NCBI GenBank assembly: GCA_944384585.1
Contig: CALWTY010000012.1
Location: 1-49,708, forward strand
Direction: 5' to 3'
DNA: 49,708 nucleotides
Origin: an uncultured Clostridia bacterium
GTDB lineage: Bacteria > Bacillota > Clostridia > Oscillospirales > CAG-272
Shown here: positions 43,715 through 49,708 of the stretch, one piece after another
How the letters are laid out: each line of letters begins with the position of its first letter
How positions within the stretch are numbered: position 1 is the stretch's first letter
Notes under the pieces: generated by a model
What the model was told of the DNA's origin: nothing
Database searches by the model: none
Seen by the model: only the letters and a program-made list of their open reading frames with translations
Program-made: the position numbers and the translations under genes

Positions 43715-44815
43715 ATGACGGTTGATAATAAACATATGCAGCATGAGCCTCTCTTTCGCGTGGTGAAGCGGGACGGGCTTCCGCTGAAGAAAACGATTCT
43801 GATCCGCGCGGCTGCGATTTTGCTTGCGTTCCTGTTCTGCGGTCTGATAGCGCTGATCCTCATCAAGGCCAATCCCATTTCCTTCTATGAAGCGATCTTC
43901 AACGGCTCCTTCGGGACGCAGCGCAAGGTGTGGAAGCTGCTCAAGGATATTGCCGTTCTCCTTTGCATTTCCCTTGCGATCACCCCTGCGTTCCGCATGA
44001 AATTCTGGAATATCGGCGCGGAGGGGCAGGTGCTGGTCGCCGCTCTTGCCTGCGCGGGGTGTATGTATTATATGGGCGGGCACGTCCCGGACGCTCTGAT
44101 TATCGCTGCGATGCTGATCGCCTCGATCCTTGCGGGCATGATCTGGGCGGGGCTTCCCGCGATCTTCAAGGCTCGCTGGAATACCAACGAGACGCTCTTC
44201 ACCCTGATGATGAACTATATTGCCACCTTCCTTGTCGCCTACTTCCTGATCAAGTGGACGCCGAGCGGATCAAGCTCACTCGGAGAACTGAAATTCGGGC
44301 ATCTGCCGCGGCTGTACAATGAGTATCTGCTGATCATCCTCGTCGTCGCCGTCATCACGGTACTGCTGCACATCTATCTCAATTACAGCAAGCACGGCTA
44401 TGAGATCTCGGTTGTCGGGGAGAGCGAGAAGACCGCGAAGTATATCGGAATCAACGTGAAAAAGGTCATCATCCGCACGATGCTTGTTTCCGGCGCTCTC
44501 TGCGGCATCGCAGGCTTTCTGATCGTCGGGGGTCTTGACCATTCCGTGACGGAAAATACCGTCGGGGGACTCGGCTTTACGGCGATCATGGTTTCATGGC
44601 TTGCCAAATTCAAGCCCGGCTACATGGTGCTGACCTCCTTCCTGCTGGTTTTCCTCGATCAGGGTGCGGCGCAGGTGTCGCAGAACTTCGATATCAGCTC
44701 CGCCTTTCCCAACGTCATCGTCGGCATCATCCTGTTCTTCATTATCGGCTCCGAATTCTTTATCGATTATAAAATCGTCACCCGCGCCAAAGCAAAGGAG
44801 GGAACAAAGGCATGA
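43715..44815 (+). CDS. Nucleoside/purine ABC importer permease 1
   Basis: 366 residues with about ten hydrophobic helices, of the BPD_transp_2 family (NupP/YufP class). Conserved parts are FWNIGAEGQVLVAAL, LPAIFKARWNTNETLFTLMM, YEISVVGESEKTAKYIGI and CGIAGFLIVGG. The ATG has CAGGAGGGG before it and follows the ATPase stop by 3 bp; its own stop overlaps the next ATG. Confidence 0.92.
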   Translation: MTVDNKHMQHEPLFRVVKRDGLPLKKTILIRAAAILLAFLFCGLIALILIKANPISFYEAIFNGSFGTQRKVWKLLKDIAVLLCISLAITPAFRMKFWNIGAEGQVLVAALACAGCMYYMGGHVPDALIIAAMLIASILAGMIWAGLPAIFKARWNTNETLFTLMMNYIATFLVAYFLIKWTPSGSSSLGELKFGHLPRLYNEYLLIILVVAVITVLLHIYLNYSKHGYEISVVGESEKTAKYIGINVKKVIIRTMLVSGALCGIAGFLIVGGLDHSVTENTVGGLGFTAIMVSWLAKFKPGYMVLTSFLLVFLDQGAAQVSQNFDISSAFPNVIVGIILFFIIGSEFFIDYKIVTRAKAKEGTKA

Positions 44816-45774
44816 ATCTCTGGAATGGTATCCTCGATTACATTCTCAGCGCCGTTCCCCTCGGTATGACCTTCCTTTACGGCTCAACAGGCGAAATTCT
44901 GACCGAAAAGTCCGGGCATCTCAATCTCGGTATTCCCGGTATTATGTGCGTCGGCGCGGCGGGCGGCTGCGCGGCAATCCAGGCGCTGCACCCCGCGGGA
45001 ACGGTTCATCCCGCCCTGGTCGTGTTGATCGCGGTGCTGGCCGCCTTCCTGGCAGGGGGACTGATGGGGATGCTTTACAGCTTCCTGACCGTCACGCTTC
45101 ACGCCAACCAGAACGTTACGGGGCTGGCGCTGACTACCTTCGGCGTCGGACTGATGAAATTCATCATGTCGAAGCTATCCTCCGTCAAATATCTCTACGC
45201 GCTTCCGTACTTCCGTTATCCCTTTGCCGAATCGGAATCCTCGCTGAAATATTGCGGCGTGCTGTTCTTCTTCGCGATTCTGCTGGCGTTGGTCTGTTCC
45301 TATGTCCTGCTGAAAACGCGGGTCGGCCTTCATCTGCGGGCAGTCGGTGAGAATCCCGCGACCGCCGACGCCGTCGGCATCAACGTCTTTCTCTACAAGT
45401 ATGTGGCGACCGTGATCGGAAGCGGAATCGCAGGGCTTGGCGGTCTCTATTACATCATGGACTATGCCGGCTCCCAGGAGGCCTACCTCAGTATTGAGGC
45501 GATGGGATGGCTCTCGATCGCGCTTGTGATCTTTGCGCTCTGGAAGCCCCATATCAGCCTGATCGGCTCCGCTGTCTTCGGCGCGCTCTTTATTGCCGGC
45601 GCTTATATTCCCGGAATCAGAGAGCTTCATGTCAGCATGAGCTCCACGCCGTTGCTCAAAATGCTTCCGTATGTCTTTACGGTACTCGTGCTGATTGTGA
45701 TCAGTATCCGCAACAAGCGGGAGAATCAGCCTCCGGGAGCCCTCGGCGTAAACTATTACAGAGAAGAGCGCTGA
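44812..45774 (+). CDS. Nucleoside/purine ABC importer permease 2
   Basis: 320 residues, eight to nine membrane helices, second BPD_transp_2 permease (NupQ/YufQ class). LTEKSGHLNLGIPGIMCVGA, GLMGMLYSFLTVTLHANQNV, GLHLRAVGENPATADAVGI and GIAGLGGLYYIM are family blocks. The start overlaps the upstream permease (ATGA). It is the last gene of the xpt operon, followed by a strong terminator. Confidence 0.92.
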   Translation: MNLWNGILDYILSAVPLGMTFLYGSTGEILTEKSGHLNLGIPGIMCVGAAGGCAAIQALHPAGTVHPALVVLIAVLAAFLAGGLMGMLYSFLTVTLHANQNVTGLALTTFGVGLMKFIMSKLSSVKYLYALPYFRYPFAESESSLKYCGVLFFFAILLALVCSYVLLKTRVGLHLRAVGENPATADAVGINVFLYKYVATVIGSGIAGLGGLYYIMDYAGSQEAYLSIEAMGWLSIALVIFALWKPHISLIGSAVFGALFIAGAYIPGIRELHVSMSSTPLLKMLPYVFTVLVLIVISIRNKRENQPPGALGVNYYREER

Positions 45775-45804
45775 TCGCATCGACGGGACAATCGTAATCT
45801 CTGC

Positions 45805-45838
45805 AAGCGGCATCCGGCTTTGCCCGGATGCCGCTTTT
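45805..45838 (+). terminator. Terminator of the xpt-BMP operon
   Basis: AAGCGGCATCCGG (45805-45817) pairs with CCGGATGCCGCTT (45824-45836) around a 6-nt loop, followed by TTTT at 45835-45838. Confidence 0.9.
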
Positions 45839-45933
45839 GATCTGCGCAGGCGGTTTACCGCTCCTCACTCCGACGGCAGAAGAATACCGTCGCGGGATTC
45901 CTGTGCGCGGACGCGGGGAGTACGGCATCGGAA

Positions 45934-45965
45934 TAAAAAAAGCGAAGCCCGGGATCGGGCTTCGC
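45934..45965 (-). terminator. Terminator of galE
   Basis: On the minus strand GCGAAGCCCG (45965-45956) pairs with CGGGCTTCGC (45951-45942) around ATCC, followed by a run of seven T. It lies 60 bp after the galE stop. Confidence 0.92.
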
Positions 45966-46026
45966 GGTTATGATCCGACCGAACGCAGATCGGCCGAAAC
46001 AGCGGGAAAGAGAGGCAATGCGGCGT

Positions 46027-47046
46027 TCAGTCTTCGGGATAGCCGTCGGGATTTGCCGCGACCGCGTTCCAGGAATCGCGGCACATATCCTCAAGGGAAT
46101 GCTCGGCGCGCCAGCCCAGCACCTTCAGCGCTTTGTCGGGGGAGGCATAGCACTCGGCAATATCTCCGGGGCGGCGGGGCGCGATGACATAGGGGACGTT
46201 CACGCCGGTTGCACGGATGAAGGTGTTAACAACGTCTAGAACGCTGTAGCCCTTCCCGGTTCCGAGATTGAAGATTCCGACGCCGCTGTTCTGATCGGCG
46301 TAGGAGATGGCGGCAACGTGGCCCTTCGCAAGATCGGTGACATGGATATAGTCGCGCACGCCGGTGCCGTCGGGAGTGGGATAATCGTTTCCGAAGACAT
46401 TAAGGTGATCGAGCTTGCCGGCTGCAACCTTGACGATATAGGGCATCAGATTACTCGGAATGCCGTTCGGATCCTCAAAGAGAAGCCCGGAGGAGTGGGC
46501 GCCGATGGGATTGAAATAGCGGAGAAGGACGATCGACAGGGAAGGATCGGCAAAGGCGGCGTCCTTCAAAATCTGCTCGATCATGTATTTGGTCTTTCCG
46601 TAAGGATTGGAGCAGTCGCCGGTCGGCATATCCTCGGTAATCGGCACCGTAGCGGGGTCGCCGTACACGGTGGCGGAGGAGCTGAATACGAATTTGCGGC
46701 AGCCGTATTTCGCCATCGTCTCGAGCAGCGTCAGCGTGGTGTCGAGATTGTTCCGGTAATACATAACGGGATAACGGACCGATTCTCCGACCGCTTTCAG
46801 CCCCGCGAAATGAATAACGGTATCGATGGTATGCTCGCGGAAGATCTGCTCCAGCTTGTCGGCATCCGCCACGTCAATGGGATAGAGCGCGACCTTTTTC
46901 CCGGTGATGCGCTCGATACGCCTGACAGCCTCCGGCTTGCTGTTTGCAAAATTATCGGCGATCACGACCTCATAGCCCTTTTCCATCAGCTCAACCGCCG
47001 TGTGAGAACCGATGAAGCCGGCTCCGCCGGTCAACAAAACTTTCAT
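46027..47046 (-). CDS. galE: UDP-glucose 4-epimerase
   Basis: 339 residues, extended short-chain dehydrogenase. It interconverts UDP-glucose and UDP-galactose (and often the N-acetyl forms) with bound NAD+. VLLTGGAGFIGSHTAVEL is the NAD loop, VFSSSATVYG and NPYGKTKYM give the Ser-Tyr-Lys catalytic set, and VLLRYFNPIGAH and GTGVRDYIHVTDLA are further family blocks. GAGGTG precedes the ATG. It is a stand-alone gene; together with nahK it would let the cell route GalNAc/GlcNAc and galactose into UDP-sugars. Confidence 0.95.
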   Translation of the reverse strand: MKVLLTGGAGFIGSHTAVELMEKGYEVVIADNFANSKPEAVRRIERITGKKVALYPIDVADADKLEQIFREHTIDTVIHFAGLKAVGESVRYPVMYYRNNLDTTLTLLETMAKYGCRKFVFSSSATVYGDPATVPITEDMPTGDCSNPYGKTKYMIEQILKDAAFADPSLSIVLLRYFNPIGAHSSGLLFEDPNGIPSNLMPYIVKVAAGKLDHLNVFGNDYPTPDGTGVRDYIHVTDLAKGHVAAISYADQNSGVGIFNLGTGKGYSVLDVVNTFIRATGVNVPYVIAPRRPGDIAECYASPDKALKVLGWRAEHSLEDMCRDSWNAVAANPDGYPED

Positions 47047-47082
47047 GACATTTCACCTCGTTCCAATGATCTCTGAAATACC

Positions 47083-47111
47083 AGTATATCACAAACGAGC
47101 CGATTTGTAAA
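47083..47111 (-). promoter_or_regulatory. Promoter of galE
   Basis: On the minus strand TTTACA (47111-47106), 17-bp spacer, TATACT (47088-47083). Confidence 0.8.
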
Positions 47112-47212
47112 TACATTCATGTGAATTTTCGGCAATTTCTCATTGTTTCTGCCCCGTTTTACGGAATCGGGGACGGGGAGGAAACGGCTTGAAATTTTAT
47201 TTCGAAAAGGTA

Positions 47213-47241
47213 TTGACAAAGAGGCTGAAATCTGCTATAAT
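47213..47241 (+). promoter_or_regulatory. Consensus promoter of tRNA-Thr
   Basis: TTGACA (47213-47218), 17-bp spacer, TATAAT (47236-47241): a perfect match about 25 bp before the tRNA. Confidence 0.92.
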
Positions 47242-47265
47242 AGACACCGTTGATTCGACACGCAT

Positions 47266-47341
47266 GCTGCTATGGCTCAGTTGGTAGAGCACATCCTTGG
47301 TAAGGATGAGGTCATCAGTTCGATTCTGATTAGCAGCTCCA
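47266..47341 (+). tRNA. tRNA-Thr (GGT), CCA encoded
   Basis: Acceptor stem GCTGCTA/TAGCAGC is fully paired. The anticodon arm is CATCC-TTGGTAA-GGATG, anticodon GGT. The T arm is ATCAG-TTCGATT-CTGAT. Discriminator T at 47338, CCA at 47339-47341. Confidence 0.96.
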
Positions 47342-47342
47342 G

Positions 47343-47378
47343 AACCGATCCGACATGAAACGTCGGATCGGTTTTTTC
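47343..47378 (+). terminator. Terminator of tRNA-Thr
   Basis: AACCGATCCGAC (47343-47354) pairs with GTCGGATCGGTT (47362-47373), then a T run. Confidence 0.92.
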
Positions 47379-47449
47379 TGTCTCCTCCGCCTGCGGGAAT
47401 TTTCCTTTCCATCTGTCGAAATTTTTCCTCCGAACCGCAGGGAAACCGA

Positions 47450-47478
47450 TTGATTTTTTCTTTCGATTATGCTACAAT
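47450..47478 (+). promoter_or_regulatory. Promoter of the cmk-plsC-ispH operon
   Basis: TTGATT (47450-47455), 17-bp spacer, TACAAT (47473-47478), about 60 bp before the cmk ATG. Confidence 0.75.
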
Positions 47479-47541
47479 ATAGCCATATACGGAAGCAGTT
47501 GACTCTGCGTTCCTTTGATGTAAGGATGGTGTCTGCGTTTT

Positions 47542-48210
47542 ATGATCAATATTGCAATCGACGGTCCGGCCGGTGCCGGTAAAAGCTATCTGGCAAGACA
47601 GTTGGCCAAGCGGCTCGGATATATCTATGTCGATACCGGTGCGCTCTATCGTGCCGTCTCCCTCTATGTCATCAGAAGGGGAGTCTGCCCCACAGACGCC
47701 GCATCGGTGACCTCTCTTCTTCCCGGCCTGAAGGTCGATCTTGCCTATGCCGACGACGGAGAGCAGCACGTCTATCTCAACGGTGAGGACGTCAGCGCCG
47801 AAATCCGCCGCCCGGTGGTCTCCAAGGCCGCTCCCTCGGTGGCGGAAATTCCGACGGTTCGTGCCTATTTGCTGGGGCTGCAGCGGGAAATGGCGCTTGA
47901 CTATGACGTGGTCATGGACGGTCGGGATATCGGGACGATCATCCTTCCGAAAGCACAGGTGAAGATTTTTCTCTGCGCCGACGACGAGGCCAGAGCGAAA
48001 AGACGGTACCGTGAGCTGATTGAAAAGGGGATTCCCGCCACGCTGGAATCGGTCAGAGCCGAGATGCAGATACGGGATCATAAGGATTCGACGCGGGAGA
48101 TTGCGCCCGCCATCCCTGCTGCCGATGCCGTGATTCTGGATAACTCTGACCTTGATCGGGAAGCAACCGTGGAGGCGGCAATGAAGATCATTACCGAAAA
48201 ACTGAAGTGA
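47542..48210 (+). CDS. cmk: Cytidylate kinase
   Basis: 222 residues. It phosphorylates CMP and dCMP with ATP. INIAIDGPAGAGKSYLARQ is the P-loop, YVDTGALYRAVSL the CMP-binding block, DVVMDGRDIGTIILP and RDHKDSTREIAP the conserved later motifs. This is the true housekeeping Cmk, in contrast to the cytidylate-kinase-like domain fused to the MATE transporter. Its TGA overlaps the plsC GTG start. Confidence 0.96.
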   Translation: MINIAIDGPAGAGKSYLARQLAKRLGYIYVDTGALYRAVSLYVIRRGVCPTDAASVTSLLPGLKVDLAYADDGEQHVYLNGEDVSAEIRRPVVSKAAPSVAEIPTVRAYLLGLQREMALDYDVVMDGRDIGTIILPKAQVKIFLCADDEARAKRRYRELIEKGIPATLESVRAEMQIRDHKDSTREIAPAIPAADAVILDNSDLDREATVEAAMKIITEKLK

Positions 48211-48812
48211 GTTTCTATTCCGGCGCAAAGAAGGCGCTGGCCGGCTTTGTCCGTTTCCTTTTCGGGATTTCCGTCGAGGGGGCGGAAAATGAACCCGCCG
48301 ACGTTACCTGTCTCATCTGCGCCAATCATATCTCGGAAGCCGACCCCGTCATGCTGGGCGCCTCGCTGAAGCATAACCCCCGCTATATGGCAAAGAAGGA
48401 GCTGATGCGGATTCCGGTGCTGAAGCAGCTCATCACGGCGCTCGGCGCTTTTCCCATCGATCGGGGAGGCAGCGATGTCGGTGCGATCAAGCGCACGGTC
48501 GAGATGCTGAAAAACGGGGAATCGGTCATCATGTTTCCGCAGGGCACGCGCTGCCGCGGTGTTGATCCCGAAACAACCAAGGTCAAGCACGGCTGTGCCT
48601 TGATCGCACTCAGGGCCGACGTTCCGGTTTTGCCGATCCTGATCCGTACCCGCCGATATAAGGTTCGCCTCTTTCAGAGAACCGTCATTCGGATCGGCAC
48701 GCCGATTGATCCGCAGGAACTGAAAGCTGCCGCAGGGGACCGGGACGATTACAAGGCAGGGGCGGAGCTGATCTTTTCCCGGATACTCAAGCTCAACAGA
48801 CCGGAGGAATAA
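48207..48812 (+). CDS. plsC: 1-acylglycerol-3-phosphate acyltransferase
   Basis: 201 residues from the GTG at 48207, which overlaps the cmk stop. It transfers an acyl chain to lysophosphatidic acid in membrane-lipid synthesis. ICANHISEADPVML contains the HxxxxD catalytic pair, GAFPIDRGG and MFPQGTRCRG the glycerophosphate-binding blocks. The second block has Gln where Glu (EGTR) is usual. There is one weak N-terminal hydrophobic stretch for membrane association. The order cmk-plsC-ispH is conserved in Clostridia. Confidence 0.92.
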   Translation: MSFYSGAKKALAGFVRFLFGISVEGAENEPADVTCLICANHISEADPVMLGASLKHNPRYMAKKELMRIPVLKQLITALGAFPIDRGGSDVGAIKRTVEMLKNGESVIMFPQGTRCRGVDPETTKVKHGCALIALRADVPVLPILIRTRRYKVRLFQRTVIRIGTPIDPQELKAAAGDRDDYKAGAELIFSRILKLNRPEE

Positions 48813-48816
48813 CGGA

Positions 48817-49708
48817 ATGTCAAGAACCATATCCGTCGCGGAAAACGCAGGCTTCTGCTTCGGCGTCAAACGCGCCGTGGAAACGGTATTTCAGCTTTCG
48901 GAGGACAGCACCTGCGGCGCGATCTATACCGTCGGAAGCCTGATCCACAATCCCCGGATTATCAACGAGCTGGAGACACGCGGGGTAAGCATCGTTTCAG
49001 AGGCGGATTTCGCGCATCTCGCCGCGGAGGCGAAGCCGGAGCATCCCTGTTCCATCGTGATCCGCACCCATGGGGTCGGCAAAAGGATCAACGGGATACT
49101 TTCGAAATACGCTGACGAAAATCCTTCCTTCCGCGTCTACGATATGACCTGTCCGTATGTCAAAAAGATTCATCGGATCGTATGGGAGCATCGGGACAGG
49201 AGGCTGGTGATCTTCGGAGATGAAAGCCATCCCGAGGTTGAGGCGATCAGAAGCTATTCCGACCGCGACGCGATCATTCTCTCCGATCCCGACGAGGTCT
49301 TGTCCCTCGATCTGCGGGAGGAAGCGGTGATCGCCGTGGCGCAGACGACGCAAAAAACGGAATCCTGGAAAAAATGTCAGGAAAATTTGAAAAAGGTATG
49401 TACAAATGCCTTGATATTTGATACAATATGCAGAGTAACCGAAGAGCGGCAGGAGGAGACACGGAAAATCGCAGAAGAATCCGATCTGATGCTCGTCATC
49501 GGGGGAAGAACCAGCTCAAACACCAACAAGCTCTATGAGACTGCCAAGAGGGTGCTTGATCAGACCTATCTGATCGAGGAACCCGGTGAGTTGGATCGAT
49601 ATGATTTCACATCCTTTCACAAGGTTGGAATAACAGCAGGTGCATCGACACCGGGAAGAATAATACAGGAGGTAAAGAAAAGGATGAGTGAACTGGAACA
49701 GGAAAGGA
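48817..49708 (+). CDS. ispH: IspH (HMBPP reductase), probably fused to ribosomal protein S1; incomplete
   Basis: The ATG at 48817 follows GGAGGAATAACGGA; the frame is still open at the window end (297 codons seen). It is an iron-sulfur enzyme of the MEP pathway that makes IPP and DMAPP. Cluster cysteines are in AENAGFCFGVKRAV, DMTCPYVKKIH and FDTICRVTEERQEE. Other blocks are RTHGVG, AQTTQKTESW, TSSNTNKLYE and AGASTPGRII. An IspH of normal length would stop about here, but the frame runs on through KKRMSELEQE, as in the clostridial IspH-S1 fusion proteins. The fusion is expected, not seen. Confidence 0.93.
   Translation, partial: MSRTISVAENAGFCFGVKRAVETVFQLSEDSTCGAIYTVGSLIHNPRIINELETRGVSIVSEADFAHLAAEAKPEHPCSIVIRTHGVGKRINGILSKYADENPSFRVYDMTCPYVKKIHRIVWEHRDRRLVIFGDESHPEVEAIRSYSDRDAIILSDPDEVLSLDLREEAVIAVAQTTQKTESWKKCQENLKKVCTNALIFDTICRVTEERQEETRKIAEESDLMLVIGGRTSSNTNKLYETAKRVLDQTYLIEEPGELDRYDFTSFHKVGITAGASTPGRIIQEVKKRMSELEQER

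Overview
The window looks like chromosome of an uncultured, GC-rich, Gram-positive Clostridia member (Oscillospiraceae/Christensenellales-like, probably from the gut). The case rests on consensus sigma-A promoters with 17-bp spacers, AGGAGG-type ribosome sites, a YerC (TrpR-like) gene heading the his operon, a folate ECF transporter under a tetrahydrofolate riboswitch, a BMP-type purine transporter behind a guanine riboswitch, and a cmk-plsC-ispH cluster. No rRNA and no CRISPR array is visible. Two tRNA genes are present: Lys(TTT) and Thr(GGT).

Layout. 1-1475: debris of a conjugative element (frameshifted VirB6/TrbL-like gene, Tn916-type integrase fragment) abutting a metallo-beta-lactamase-fold gene that has lost its 5' part (to 2160). 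2141-7842: PHP phosphoesterase, GH43-type glycosidase, a MATE transporter fused to a cytidylate-kinase-like domain, FAD oxidoreductase. 8041-10937: purB-purA. 11044-13762: folT-folC-membrane protein (minus strand) under a THF riboswitch. 13823-17424: heterodimeric ABC exporter whose second gene is broken by an amber codon inside its Walker B/D-loop region. 17462-18583: N-acetylhexosamine kinase. 18628-27417: complete histidine operon yerC-hisZGDCBHAF-hisIE-hisJ with a candidate operator in its promoter. 27437-27561: tRNA-Lys.

27575-37980 is a 10.4-kb integrative element, less GC-rich than its surroundings. It lies inside the loop of the tRNA-Lys terminator, and both att junctions can be read directly. 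It carries a TndX/TnpX-type large serine recombinase, TnpW-, TnpV-, DUF3847- and DUF6809-like small proteins, a ParM/ParR-like segregation pair, a zinc-finger protein and, divergently, a 1018-residue protein. That protein has the hallmark motifs of the eukaryotic RNAi-type RNA-dependent RNA polymerase / YonO single-chain polymerase superfamily (DFDGD, IKGVV, TKSMFK, RNP). A translationally coupled partner gene follows it, broken by a 1-nt deletion. The right part of the element holds decayed cargo (RES-toxin and AraC-HTH fragments). This polymerase element is the most unusual thing in the window.

38133-49708 returns to chromosome: inorganic pyrophosphatase and a membrane-anchored beta-helix protein (minus), then a purine operon (guanine riboswitch, xpt, BMP lipoprotein, ATPase, two permeases), galE (minus), tRNA-Thr, and cmk-plsC-ispH running off the window end.

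All 41 complete genes I call end in TGA or TAA; none ends in TAG. Functions below come from motif recognition by eye; no database search was run.
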